From the NCBI GenBank assembly GCA_029593915.1, contig CP046147.1:62001-126000 (forward strand): DNA of 64,000 nucleotides, read 5' to 3'. The translations under genes were made by a program, and so were the position numbers. Positions 17,355 to 25,868 of this stretch are shown piece after piece. Each line of letters starts with the position of its first letter. Position 1 is the first letter of the stretch. Below the pieces are notes generated by a model that saw nothing but the letters and a program-made list of their open reading frames with translations, ran no database searches and was not told the DNA's origin. This stretch comes from Candidatus Lucifugimonas marina. Its GTDB lineage: Bacteria; Chloroflexota; Dehalococcoidia; Lucifugimonadales; Lucifugimonadaceae.

Positions 17355-18623
17355 CTAAACAAGCACGGCGTCGTTCAGCTTCAACAGGCGACCCGCTTGA
17401 ACCACGGTTGAAGCTCTGTCCATGTCACGAATGTTCTTCGCAGGGTCGCCAGCAAAGGCAGCTAGATCGGCGTTCATACCCGCCTGAAGGCTGCCTATTT
17501 CTTTGTTGAGACCCAGCGCTTCAGCTGTTCCAGCCGTCGCTGCGTTGATGGCTTTCCAGTTCGCCCAGCCGAGATATTCAACTAGTGCCCATGCGTTAGC
17601 TGCCGATCTATCGTGGGTTCCGTACGCCATTCCCATGTCGAGTCCGGTAGTAAACCGAACTCCTGCATCGTGCATGTTGTTGAGAGTTTCGAGATGGTCA
17701 GCTTCTGGAACGACCTTGAATGACACTGCCCAGTGCGGATCGGCAGGTCCCTCTTCGCCTCGATCTTTGGCTTCCTGACCAAGCAAATGGTGCCCGATAG
17801 TAGGGTCGACCCACTGTCCCTGATCGGCCATCTGCTTCACTGTGTCGGCGGTGTAGTCGAGCCCTTTTGTTGGGTCGGAGTGGTACCAGCGAGAGTGAAT
17901 GAGATGATCGACTCCGGCTTCGACAACGTTTCGTGTGCCCTGAGCCGAAAGTGTGTGCGTGACGATAGGCACGTTCATTCGGTGTGCCTCTTCAACAGCA
18001 GCCTTCAGCATTTCGACCGAGTACTGCGGTGTTCGAGGATTGGCGGTTGGAGTGAACATTCCTCCTGTTGCCATCATCTTGATCACGTTGGCGCCGAGCT
18101 TCACTTGAGTTCGAACTGCGGTTCGTACTTCAGCTTCAGTGTCGGCTTCTGTTCCGAAGAACCAGCAGTGACCGGCAGTGATAGTGATAGGTGTGCCGGC
18201 AAGCAGTAGTCGAGGACCTGGAATATGACCGTCATCGATCATTTGCCGAACTGCGAAAGCTACTTCGTTTTTCGATCCCAGATCACGAATCGTTGTTGTT
18301 CCAGCCAGAACTGCTTTTCGCATGTTGTTAGTGGCACGAATCGTGAGCTGCTGATTGTTCTCAGTTAGCGCTAAACGCTGCGCATCATGAGTTGCACTGC
18401 AGTGCATGTGCGAGTGAGCATCGACAAGGCCTGGAAGCAACGAAACATCGCCAAGGTCGTGAACGGTGTATTCGTTGGCATCGTCTGAGACTGAATCAGA
18501 AGGTTCGACAGCAGTTATCACACCGTCTTCGACTACTACGGCGTGATCTTCGAGCCAGCCTGAAACATCGGCGTTGGCGACTCGTTTTGCTTTGTAAATG
18601 CTCTTGTTGGTCATGGTTTTCAT
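17355..18623 (-). CDS. Amidohydrolase (imidazolonepropionase/prolidase-like)
   Basis: A 422-residue metal-dependent hydrolase. The HxH metal motif is in LLPGLVDAHSHMHC, a candidate metal-binding Lys in NVIKMMATGG, further His in VTHTLS and DHLIHS, and the catalytic Asp region in TTGLDMGMAYG. The C-terminal beta-sandwich closes with GMNADLAAFAGDP. The family cleaves cyclic or linear amides, including dipeptides with C-terminal proline; the substrate is unknown. It is the last gene of a probable three-gene operon with the cupin and MBL genes (gaps of about 60 bases). Start is ATG 18623; an in-frame ATG at 18614 is equally possible. Confidence 0.85.
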   Translation of the reverse strand: MKTMTNKSIYKAKRVANADVSGWLEDHAVVVEDGVITAVEPSDSVSDDANEYTVHDLGDVSLLPGLVDAHSHMHCSATHDAQRLALTENNQQLTIRATNNMRKAVLAGTTTIRDLGSKNEVAFAVRQMIDDGHIPGPRLLLAGTPITITAGHCWFFGTEADTEAEVRTAVRTQVKLGANVIKMMATGGMFTPTANPRTPQYSVEMLKAAVEEAHRMNVPIVTHTLSAQGTRNVVEAGVDHLIHSRWYHSDPTKGLDYTADTVKQMADQGQWVDPTIGHHLLGQEAKDRGEEGPADPHWAVSFKVVPEADHLETLNNMHDAGVRFTTGLDMGMAYGTHDRSAANAWALVEYLGWANWKAINAATAGTAEALGLNKEIGSLQAGMNADLAAFAGDPAKNIRDMDRASTVVQAGRLLKLNDAVLV

Positions 18624-18688
18624 TCGGCGATCAGTAATTCCGTGAGTCGCCTTGCTGCTATCTACTGTCGATCTTAATTTGAGAAAAA

Positions 18689-19075
18689 TTACTTTTCGTC
18701 GTTGTAGTGAATCTCGAATGCGCCATCAGTGATGAAGATGCCCACCATGTCGCCTTCGTCGGTAGCTCCGTGCTCCATTGTTTCGCCCTGCGGGAACCAT
18801 ACCCATGTTCCGGGACCGTAGACACCCTTATGCGTGCGCAGTTTTCCTTCTAGAACGAAGATTCCGTGTCCGCACGGGTGAGTGTGCTCAGGATTTAGAA
18901 CGCCTTTTGGATAGCGAATCATTCGTATTTCAGAACCGCTGTCGGGATCTTTACGAAGCATAAGACGACCGAGATCGACGCCCAGTTTCGGATTGTGACT
19001 CAAGTCCCATTCGATCGATTTGGTATCGATTGTGTTGTAGACGTTCTCGCCGGCGTTGTTATCTAGGTCTGCCAT
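18689..19075 (-). CDS. Cupin-domain protein
   Basis: A 128-residue single cupin. Motif 1 is HTHPCGHGIFVLEG, with the two His of the metal site plus a later Gly-Glu pattern, and motif 2 lies around WVWFPQGETMEHGA. Single cupins of this type act as small metal-dependent oxygenases, isomerases or ligand binders. No catalytic assignment is possible. GGAAAG before ATG 19075 is a good ribosome site. It sits between the MBL hydrolase and amidohydrolase genes, suggesting a shared catabolic task. Confidence 0.8.
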   Translation of the reverse strand: MADLDNNAGENVYNTIDTKSIEWDLSHNPKLGVDLGRLMLRKDPDSGSEIRMIRYPKGVLNPEHTHPCGHGIFVLEGKLRTHKGVYGPGTWVWFPQGETMEHGATDEGDMVGIFITDGAFEIHYNDEK

Positions 19076-19137
19076 ATTTTCTTTCCGGAGTTGATTTCAA
19101 TAATGATTTTGTGTTTTGGTGTGAAATTGAAGAACTA

Positions 19138-20049
19138 CTAAAGCACTTTCCAGTAGCGCTTGCCTTCCCATCGGATCAGCGTGCCCCATCCGGGATAGCT
19201 CAGGTGACTGCCTATGACTATCGCATTGGTCTGTTCGGCCTGGTCGAGAATATTTTTTCTCGCCTTGATACCCATCGGACCGTCCCAATCGGGCGAATAG
19301 TGTAGGTCGGTTTCGGTAGCCTGCATTGGTGAGCCCAGTATGTCGCCCACAAGCAAGGAACGTTCGTTGTTCGAGGCAATCAATAGGCTCATATGCCCGG
19401 GAGTGTGCCCGGGAGTCGGGAATGCCGTTACGCCTGGTGCGAGTTCAGTTTCTCCGTCCATAAGATCGAGAACGCCTTGTGCTTCAAGCGGCATGACGCT
19501 GCGATTAGTTGCCTCTCCACGAAGAGGATCGGAAAGCATTTCATCGGTTGTGAAGTGCTTCCAATCGGCTTCGTGAACTCGATATCTTGCATTCGGGAAG
19601 CTCAGAGGACGCTCTGGAAGGTCTTCTCGCAAGTTCCAGCCCACGTGGTCGCCGTGCAAGTGGGTTAGGAACACCGTGTCGATTGAACCTAGCCCGATCC
19701 CGTTTCGTTCGAAGTCGGCGATAAGCTCGCCCGGAGCTGGATGTCCGAGCATGTCGCCATGGGGTCCGAAACCCGAATCAGCAAGAACTCTCTTACCACC
19801 CGAACTAAATACGAATGATCCGAGATTGTTCTGGAAGAACTGTCCTGAAAAATACTCTGGGAATCGATCGTAGAACGGCTCCCAGATTTCGAGCGATTCT
19901 TCTGGAAACAACACCCGTGGATCGAACGACACGCTGCCATCGGATAGACCCGTGATGTGCACATCGCCGACTTGAAGTGTGTTTTTTAGGCTGGCGGACA
20001 TTAATTGCTTCTCGAGAATCGGTGAGTTTAGTTCGCTAACGGAACTCAT
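19138..20049 (-). CDS. MBL-fold metallo-hydrolase
   Basis: Up to 303 residues with the metallo-beta-lactamase fold. The zinc motif THLHGDHVGW is near residue 130, the third His in PTPGHTPGHMSLL, the bridging Asp in LVGDILGSP and a final His in GSHLSYPG. The length and the HxHxDH...H...D...H order resemble the lactonase/AHL-lactonase-like branch, though the substrate is not known. ATG 20049 gives the longest form; ATG 20001 (MSASLKNTLQVGDV) has a better ribosome site and matches the family start. First gene of the cupin-amidohydrolase cluster. Confidence 0.85.
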   Translation of the reverse strand: MSSVSELNSPILEKQLMSASLKNTLQVGDVHITGLSDGSVSFDPRVLFPEESLEIWEPFYDRFPEYFSGQFFQNNLGSFVFSSGGKRVLADSGFGPHGDMLGHPAPGELIADFERNGIGLGSIDTVFLTHLHGDHVGWNLREDLPERPLSFPNARYRVHEADWKHFTTDEMLSDPLRGEATNRSVMPLEAQGVLDLMDGETELAPGVTAFPTPGHTPGHMSLLIASNNERSLLVGDILGSPMQATETDLHYSPDWDGPMGIKARKNILDQAEQTNAIVIGSHLSYPGWGTLIRWEGKRYWKVL

Positions 20050-20178
20050 TGTTCAGAGCAGTCGCAATATACGCCAATCTTGAGCCACATATTGCGATTT
20101 GAAACGCTGGAAAGAAACTTTTGAAAATCCTGCATCCTTTTCTAAAACACCGCATCTGACTTGTTGTGATACAGTGAA

Positions 20179-20195
20179 TGACTGATCGTCAGTCA
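20179..20195. promoter_or_regulatory. TetR-type operator 1
   Basis: TGACTGATCGTCAGTCA, a perfect inverted repeat with 7-base arms and a 3-base centre. It lies 29 bases before the TetR start, so it probably gives autorepression. Identical arms occur at 20847 and 20959. Confidence 0.85.
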
Positions 20196-20223
20196 CAGGG
20201 CTGTTTCAACTGGAAATAACGAC

Positions 20224-20823
20224 ATGGCAGTAGCAGAACGAACACAATCAGAGGCGCAACGTCGGAAGCAAATTCTCGACGCGGCTCGTGGCGTGTTCGG
20301 TGAAAAAGGCTACGAAAGTGCAACGGTTTCCGACATTGTGAAACGAGCCGGTGTGGCACAGGGCACGTTCTATCTCTACTTCGACTCTAAGAAGTCGGTA
20401 GTAGTTGAACTTGCGCGGCAGCCTATGGATGAGATGGCGACTCGTCTACAGGGAATTTTGAGCGGTGATGAGTCGTTCGCTGAAATCCTGCAAAAGTTCG
20501 TCCAGCTGGGATTCGAGGTTGGAGGAGACAATCCTGACCTCTGTGGTCTGATGCACCTGAGCGACTCTGGCGAAGAGGATCTTGAGGACATTGAGGGGCA
20601 TGCAAGAGTCAGCGAGATGGCTGTTGCGATGTTCCAGGGTTTCATCGATGCCGGTCAGGCAGTTCATATCGACGCCAAAGTTGCCGCTGAGATGTTCAAA
20701 GTAATCATGTCGGGTTCAATGCGGTTGGCATTCGCGACAGAACCGCCGGTAGCGTCGGTTGAAGAGATTCGAAAGGCTACTGAAATTGTGGTTCTTGGAG
20801 CATTTGTGAAACGACCGACGTAG
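20224..20823 (+). CDS. TetR-family transcriptional regulator
   Basis: A 199-residue repressor. The N-terminal HTH has RRKQILDAARGVFGEKGYES and VKRAGVAQGTFYLYFDSKK, the TetR signature. The helical C-terminal domain binds an unknown ligand. Three copies of one palindrome flank the gene: one before it and two between it and the MFS exporter gene on the same strand. The likely circuit is ligand-released repression of both genes. ATG start at 20224. Confidence 0.93.
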   Translation: MAVAERTQSEAQRRKQILDAARGVFGEKGYESATVSDIVKRAGVAQGTFYLYFDSKKSVVVELARQPMDEMATRLQGILSGDESFAEILQKFVQLGFEVGGDNPDLCGLMHLSDSGEEDLEDIEGHARVSEMAVAMFQGFIDAGQAVHIDAKVAAEMFKVIMSGSMRLAFATEPPVASVEEIRKATEIVVLGAFVKRPT

Positions 20824-20846
20824 TTTTTTATTTGTTTGATTTGCGG

Positions 20847-20863
20847 TGACTGATAGTCAGTCA
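20847..20863. promoter_or_regulatory. TetR-type operator 2
   Basis: TGACTGATAGTCAGTCA, same arms as operator 1, in the gap between the TetR gene and the MFS gene, 145 bases before the MFS start. Confidence 0.85.
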
Positions 20864-20958
20864 TCTAACCAGTTACTGGAAAGCGGAGGGATACGGAAAT
20901 GATCGATTGTTTGAATATGTGCATCTAACGTGCGAATTTGTTTTTATTTGCCCTTCAC

Positions 20959-20975
20959 TGACTGACAGTCAGTCA
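20959..20975. promoter_or_regulatory. TetR-type operator 3
   Basis: TGACTGACAGTCAGTCA, same arms, 33 bases before the MFS start, where it would overlap the promoter. Its centre is 112 bases (10-11 helical turns) from that of operator 2, so bridging by a repressor is possible. Confidence 0.85.
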
Positions 20976-21007
20976 TGCAGGCAAGGTATATCTAAGGAAC
21001 TTTTGTA

Positions 21008-22621
21008 ATGAGTAATTCAAATGCGTCGGCCGACGTTGCGACATACAGCAACGCCGGGTACGAAAAGCGAAAATGGTCCCTCGGGATCCTTTCAGTCGCA
21101 TTGATCATCATTGGGCTGGACGTAACTGTTTTAAACGTCGCCATACCAACTCTTCAGGCTGAACTGCAGGCAACTGCGGCTGGTCTCCAGTGGATCATCA
21201 ACGCGTACATATTGGTGTTCGCAGGTGTTCTTCTAACTATGGGAGCACTTGGTGACAGATTTGGAAGGCGAATAGCGTTCCAGGCCGGATTGGTGATCTT
21301 CGGTATTTCGAGCGTGACAGCTGGATTGTCGGAGACGACGTCACAGCTGATTGTGTCTCGCGCCTTTCAAGGTGTCGGTGGAGCATTGATTATGCCGTCG
21401 ACTCTCTCGGTAATCGTCGATATCTTCCCTCGTGAAGAGCGTGCGAAAGCTATTGGAATTTGGTCTGGAATGGCAGCAATTGGTATTCCGGGTGGAATGA
21501 TCGCAGGTGGCTGGCTGCTCGAGAACTACTTCTGGGGATCTGTATTCCTGCTGAACGTCCCGGTTGTGTTGGTGGCGTTGATCGGTTCCGTGCTGGTTAT
21601 TCCTGAAAGCAAGGACCCAAATGCGAAGTCGACCGACTTCGTTGGTGCCGTGATTTCAATGATCTCACTCTCGGCTTTGATATACGCCATTATCGAGGCA
21701 CCTGAAAAAGGCTGGCTTGCTGGTGTAACTCTCGCCGGTTTCGCTATCTCGGTGGTGTTTGGCGTGCTGTTCGTTTGGTACGAAAAGCGCCAGGAAAACC
21801 CTATGGTCGACTTGAACCTGTTCAAGAACGCCCGTCTCTCAGCAGCAGCTGGTTCGATTGGTATCGCATTCATGGCGATGCTTGGAATGATGTTCCTGCT
21901 CACGCAGTACTTACAGTTCGTTCAGGGCTACTCGCCTCTCGACACTGGTTACCGGTTGGTTCCGATGGCACTTGGTTTCTTAGTTGGGGCTCCAACTAGC
22001 GCGGCCTTCGTTGCGAAGACCAACTCCAAGGTCGTTATGAGTGTTGGAATGCTTCTTGTTGCGGTATCGGTTGGTGCAATGTCGTTCCTCGACGTTGAAA
22101 CTACCTACTGGCTAACTGGATCGTTGATCTTCGCGATGGGACTCGGCATGGCCAACACGATGGCTCCGGCAACGGATTCTGTGATGGCGGCTGTTCCTGA
22201 AGCTCAGGCTGGTGTTGGTTCTGCTTTGAATGACACTGTTCGTCAGATCGGTGGAGCGCTCGGTATTGGAATCTTCGGATCGATCATGAGTTCGATCTAC
22301 TCTTCAAGCATGACCGATGCTGTTGCTGGTCTTCCATCAGAGCTTGCAGATGGTGCAAGCAACCAGATTGGTGCCGCTTTGCAGATTGCGGGTCAACTTG
22401 ATGGTGCTGCCAGTGGTGCACTGGTCGCCGCTTCGAAGAATGCGTTCGTCGATGGAGCATCGACTGTGTACCTGATTTCAGGAATTGTGGCTCTCATCGG
22501 TATGGCGTTCGTCGTCAAATACATGCCTGGTTACGACCTTCTACCGGGCACAGAGTCGGAAACTTCCGAAGATCGCGGATTCTCGGGAGAACTGGCAACG
22601 GAAAGTGCACGTATCGACTAA
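21008..22621 (+). CDS. MFS multidrug exporter (DHA2 / EmrB-QacA type)
   Basis: A 537-residue transporter with about 14 membrane segments. Signatures include LDVTVLNVAIPTLQ in helix 1, GDRFGRR in the helix 2-3 loop, and the proton-antiport motif C region GMAAIGIPGGMIAGGWLLE. The tail after the last helix is polar. DHA2 members export drugs, dyes or bile-like compounds by proton antiport. It follows the TetR gene and two of its operators, so it is the probable target of that repressor. Ribosome site AAGGA precedes ATG 21008, and a strong terminator lies 75 bases after the stop. Confidence 0.93.
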   Translation: MSNSNASADVATYSNAGYEKRKWSLGILSVALIIIGLDVTVLNVAIPTLQAELQATAAGLQWIINAYILVFAGVLLTMGALGDRFGRRIAFQAGLVIFGISSVTAGLSETTSQLIVSRAFQGVGGALIMPSTLSVIVDIFPREERAKAIGIWSGMAAIGIPGGMIAGGWLLENYFWGSVFLLNVPVVLVALIGSVLVIPESKDPNAKSTDFVGAVISMISLSALIYAIIEAPEKGWLAGVTLAGFAISVVFGVLFVWYEKRQENPMVDLNLFKNARLSAAAGSIGIAFMAMLGMMFLLTQYLQFVQGYSPLDTGYRLVPMALGFLVGAPTSAAFVAKTNSKVVMSVGMLLVAVSVGAMSFLDVETTYWLTGSLIFAMGLGMANTMAPATDSVMAAVPEAQAGVGSALNDTVRQIGGALGIGIFGSIMSSIYSSSMTDAVAGLPSELADGASNQIGAALQIAGQLDGAASGALVAASKNAFVDGASTVYLISGIVALIGMAFVVKYMPGYDLLPGTESETSEDRGFSGELATESARID

Positions 22622-22695
22622 TACATAACTGGCACTCTCTCCCGCCGGTAAGTGTCCTGACTCAAAATTAGCGTTTAGATACAGGCACAAAATAG

Positions 22696-22734
22696 AAAAG
22701 CCCCGGTTCCGTTATAGGAGCCGGGGCTTTTTTT
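22696..22734 (+). terminator. Terminator between convergent MFS and NmrA genes
   Basis: An 11-bp stem (GCCCCGGTTCC / GGAGCCGGGGC, one G-T pair) is flanked by an A-run and a T-run, so it can stop both convergent transcripts. Confidence 0.92.
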
Positions 22735-22755
22735 GATTAAGTGGTCAGTGTTGAA

Positions 22756-23637
22756 CTAAACCGCAGTTGGCGTTGGCTGCAACAGCGCTTTCCAATCCTG
22801 CTTGCCTGCCCAGTCGGCGAAGGTAGTCCAGTCGATATCTTTGTACTTGCTGCGAAGGCTCTCTATGTTGGCGGAGTAGCCGATACTCTCGAACCAGTCG
22901 TACATGAGTGCGACGTCTTCGCCCATTGCCGCAACTTCCTCACGTGGCTGCTGCTCGAAGGCGATGGCTCTGCCACTTGTTTCAGACAGGATCTCGGCAG
23001 CCTGAGGACCTGTTAGTTCATCTCCGGCGATCTCAATTCGCTCTCCGTAGAATGCCTCACCTTGATCGATGACATGAGCGATGAACGCACCGATGTCAGT
23101 TGACGAAATCATCTGCAGGTAAGTCGAATCGCCGATCGCCTGCCTGAATTTTCCATTTTGAAGCGCAGGAAGATTCCAAGCGAACGTTAAATTCTCCATG
23201 AAGAAGACTGGGGCCACTATCGACCAGTTCTTGGCGCCATTCTGTAGATGCTGTTCAACCTCGAATTTGGCGTCGAAGTGGGGCACGCCCGAATTTGCGT
23301 TAGCGCCGGCGACGCTTGAGAGCACGATGTGATCAACGCCAGCTGCGACCGCCGCATCGACTACCCTAATGCCCTGTGGAGCCTCTTGATCGACCCCTGA
23401 GTACATGTTGGTCACCAAGTGGACAGTATCAACGCCGTGAACGGCCGCTTTAATCGACTAAATATTGTCGAAATCGCCTTGTGCCAAAGTCGCTCCAAGC
23501 GACATTAGTTCTTTCGAAGCCGCAGATTCTAGATCTCGCACAAAAGCACGTACTTCATGGCCTTTATTAAGTAGGTTTCTTGCCACTAATCCGCCTTGCT
23601 GTCCGGTGGCACCTGTCACCAGTATTTTCTTAGTCAT
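22756..23637 (-). pseudogene. NmrA-like NAD(P)-binding protein with internal amber stop
   Basis: Read from ATG 23637, the frame encodes ILVTGATGQQGG at residues 5-16, a Rossmann motif, and continues in the same frame to 22756 for 293 codons, the usual length for NmrA-like/NAD(P)-dependent quinone-reductase-like proteins. Codon 60 is TAG (23460-23458) in a context (GDFDN-I-stop-SIKAAV) where a Glu or Gln codon is expected. The part after the stop keeps family features such as VDHIVLSSVAGA and the EIAGDELTGPQAAEIL region. So one substitution disrupts an otherwise intact gene. A MarR-like palindrome precedes it, and the MarR gene lies just upstream. It may be a fresh pseudogene, a base-calling error, or two separately started pieces. 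Confidence 0.8.
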
Positions 23638-23690
23638 TTTCTTGGGTTTCCTTCGTTGTTTTGGGTTGATTCCGAGCTTTACGCTGTTGA

Positions 23691-23702
23691 TTAGCCGGCT
23701 AA
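23691..23702. promoter_or_regulatory. MarR-type operator upstream of NmrA gene
   Basis: TTAGCCGGCTAA is a perfect 12-base palindrome, 54 bases before the NmrA-like start and directly after the MarR stop. A near copy lies upstream of the MarR gene itself. Confidence 0.7.
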
Positions 23703-23726
23703 GTATTTGCGCAAAATAGATGGTCT

Positions 23727-24170
23727 TCAGTCGGCTGAAAGACCATCTGCAACCTTGTTGAGGAGAATTGTGAGCATGTTCTGTTCAGCTTCCGAGAGGT
23801 TTTGGACAGTTTCTCGTTCAAGTCTCGCCCAAGCCAGCATCACTCCGTCTCGAAGTTCACCTGATTTGAACGAAGGCTGAACTCGGCTTACGCGCTGGTC
23901 TTCAGGATCTCGTGACCGAACTATCAAACCACTCTTCTCAAGCCTTCTCAGGGCGACCGTCAACGTAGCCGGTTGAATCTCAAGTCGATTCGCCAGTTCC
24001 GTTTGAGTCATCTCGCCTTGCGTCCAGAGAACGTTCAGAAGCATTTCCTGGCCGACGTGCAGACCTAGCTCGCTGAGTATTTCGTCTGCCCGCTGTCGGT
24101 GAAGCTTTGCGGCTTTGGCAACTGCGAAGCTAACTTCGCCCCTGGATTCGATTGATGGCTGTGACGTCAC
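23727..24170 (-). CDS. MarR-family transcriptional regulator
   Basis: A 147-residue MarR regulator with the winged helix MTQTELANRLEIQPATLTVA followed by the wing GLIVRSRDPEDQRVSR. It most likely represses the NmrA-like gene and itself in the absence of a phenolic or oxidant signal; this is typical of MarR-oxidoreductase pairs. The start is GTG 24170 with GGGGAAA upstream. A near-palindrome of 12 bases lies 16 bases upstream, and the same word lies before the downstream gene. Confidence 0.92.
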   Translation of the reverse strand: MTSQPSIESRGEVSFAVAKAAKLHRQRADEILSELGLHVGQEMLLNVLWTQGEMTQTELANRLEIQPATLTVALRRLEKSGLIVRSRDPEDQRVSRVQPSFKSGELRDGVMLAWARLERETVQNLSEAEQNMLTILLNKVADGLSAD

Positions 24171-24185
24171 TTGTTTCCCCGTTAC

Positions 24186-24197
24186 TTAGTCGGCTAA
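24186..24197. promoter_or_regulatory. MarR-type operator upstream of marR
   Basis: TTAGTCGGCTAA, differing from the palindrome at 23691 by one base, just upstream of the MarR ribosome site. This placement fits autorepression. Confidence 0.7.
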
Positions 24198-24249
24198 ATG
24201 TTATGTCGTGATCCATCGCATGTCAATTTCCAGAGGTTGACCCGTCAGA

Positions 24250-25296
24250 TTACTCCGCGACGAACTTTCTGACGGTGTGATTTCCAGTATCGGCGACATA
24301 TAGGGCTCCTGAATCATCAAATGCCAGCCCATGGGGGTTGGTGAATGTCCCTGGGGCTACTTCATCCAAGAGTTTGCCGCCCTGATCGAATCGCTGGATA
24401 CGATTTCCGCGGGTTTCAGAAATTGCAAAATTGCCTTCTGAATCGAAGTTGATGCTAGTTGGCGTGGTGAATTGGCCCGGAGCATCGCCGAGTTGGCCCC
24501 ATCGGCTGACAAGATCTCCATCAGGCGTAAATCGCTGGATGCGATTGTTTCCTCTATCAACCACCCACAGGTTTCCATCGGGGCCGACTTTGATTCCTGT
24601 TGGGTTCGATAGCTTTCCGGGCTCTTGTCCCCATTCAAGCAGTGAACCTACAACGTCGCCGTTGGTCGTAAACACGTTTATTCGGCCCCCGCCCCAGTCG
24701 GTAACGTACACAAGGTTTTCATCGCTAATCGCCAGAACCATTGCTGATTCGAATTGACCGTCTTTTCTCCCAAGACTGCCGAACGTCGCGATCCATTCGC
24801 CTTCAGGGGTGAATTTTTGTATTCGGTGATTTCCGCTTTCAGATACGAAAACGTTGCCGGCAGGACTAATAGCAATTCCGGTCGGAGAATCGAACTGGCC
24901 GTTCTCAAACCCCGATCCAACCCATTCGAGCAATAACTCACCTTGTGAACCGAACTTTCGAACCCGATTGCCTTGAAATTCGGTCGTATAGAGATTTCCG
25001 CTGTTATCGAACGCAATGCCATTAGGGGACGCCCAGAGTATTCCGGGATTTTGGTCGTCCATCCAGTTTTCGACTTCTACGAAGTTTGCAACGACGGATT
25101 GCTCGACAGGAGCGGATGTAGCGGGCGGCTGTGACAAGGCTTGATCGTTGCTGGGCGCAGAATATGTCGCCGTCGGTGCGCGGGCGTCCGCAGAGGAGCT
25201 TGAGCAGGCGGAAATGACCAGAACAAGGGTCAAACCCGCGATCAGCGCTTTCAGTACAGGCCAATTTTTTGTGATGGGCGAAATGTGCATTTTCAA
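24250..25296 (-). CDS. NHL-repeat six-bladed propeller lipoprotein
   Basis: A 348-residue exported protein. The signal peptide ends with LVLVISAC, giving a lipidated Cys near residue 31, then a Ser/Pro/Thr-rich linker to about 75. Six NHL repeats follow, each with a P-x-G-(I/L)-x-(F/V) start and a GN-R(V/I)-(R/Q)-KF end, for example PTGIAISPAGNVFVSESGNH. They would form a six-bladed beta-propeller on the outer face of the membrane, used for ligand or partner binding; enzymatic activity is not implied. It starts at ATG 25296. The MarR gene lies 80 bases downstream on the same strand. Confidence 0.88.
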   Translation of the reverse strand: MKMHISPITKNWPVLKALIAGLTLVLVISACSSSSADARAPTATYSAPSNDQALSQPPATSAPVEQSVVANFVEVENWMDDQNPGILWASPNGIAFDNSGNLYTTEFQGNRVRKFGSQGELLLEWVGSGFENGQFDSPTGIAISPAGNVFVSESGNHRIQKFTPEGEWIATFGSLGRKDGQFESAMVLAISDENLVYVTDWGGGRINVFTTNGDVVGSLLEWGQEPGKLSNPTGIKVGPDGNLWVVDRGNNRIQRFTPDGDLVSRWGQLGDAPGQFTTPTSINFDSEGNFAISETRGNRIQRFDQGGKLLDEVAPGTFTNPHGLAFDDSGALYVADTGNHTVRKFVAE

Positions 25297-25406
25297 TAGT
25301 CGCTTGCTGGGTGCACTTGGTAGTTACGACGACAGCTTACATACAGATGCCTATTTGCTGTGTTCGTACAGAAAAGATGCCTGCATGCAGCATAGTTACA
25401 ACCAAC

Positions 25407-25439
25407 AAAAAAGCCCCCGGCAACGCCGAGGGCTTTTTC
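25407..25439 (-). terminator. Rho-independent terminator beside the orphan tRNA-Asp end
   Basis: AAAAAGCCCCCGGC / GCCGAGGGCTTTTT stem-loop with T-runs on both strands. It lies 13 bases beyond the duplicated tRNA-Asp 3' end on the tRNA's strand, so it was probably the original tRNA-Asp terminator before the island inserted. Confidence 0.85.
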
Positions 25440-25452
25440 TCATTCGCTTAAA

Positions 25453-25485
25453 TGGCGATCCCGAGCAGATTCGAGCTGCCGATCT
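25453..25485 (-). repeat. Distal attachment-site copy: 33-bp duplicate of the tRNA-Asp 3' end
   Basis: These 33 bases match 27406-27438, the 3' end of tRNA-Asp including CCA and the T-arm, with one difference. The similarity stops sharply at 25486. A partial tRNA 3' end facing away from an intact tRNA is the usual mark left by site-specific integration at a tRNA gene. Confidence 0.8.
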
Positions 25486-25716
25486 AAATGACTCCTGCCT
25501 AAACACAATCTCATCAGTTAGAGATTCAATCTCTTCTGGTGTCCATTTATCGACTTTGTTTGCTGAACGACAATCGATTGGACAGAGTCGCTCGGTGATT
25601 ACTTGGTACCGACGAATTAGTCCGCAGTATTGCTCGTTTTTTATAGTGACAACATTATCTGGTAAAGAACTATGATCGATAAACTTCAAAAAGCAAAACT
25701 TCCAACACTGCGACCG

Positions 25717-25758
25717 AAGTGGATCCGGTTGAGTTTCTGGCTTACACGTTCAAAGCTG
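25717..25758 (+). repeat. Island direct repeat, copy 1
   Basis: Contains GAGTTTCTGGCTTACA and is about 80% identical over ~42 bases to 26831-26873. Both begin AAGTGG and end AAGCTG. Confidence 0.6.
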
Positions 25759-25868
25759 AATATCTCTGCCGAGGGACCCGACCGATAATGACAGGGGACT
25801 TTGAAAGGAACTAACGCAGGTCTGAAGGGTGTTGAACGATCAGTTGGTCAAAGCATCGTAAAAGTAGA

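Noticed and set aside
25396..25689. 97-codon minus-strand frame running through the orphan tRNA end
   Set aside because: Its C-terminal third is the antisense of a tRNA fragment and terminator. The N-terminal part has no recognised features and no good ribosome site.
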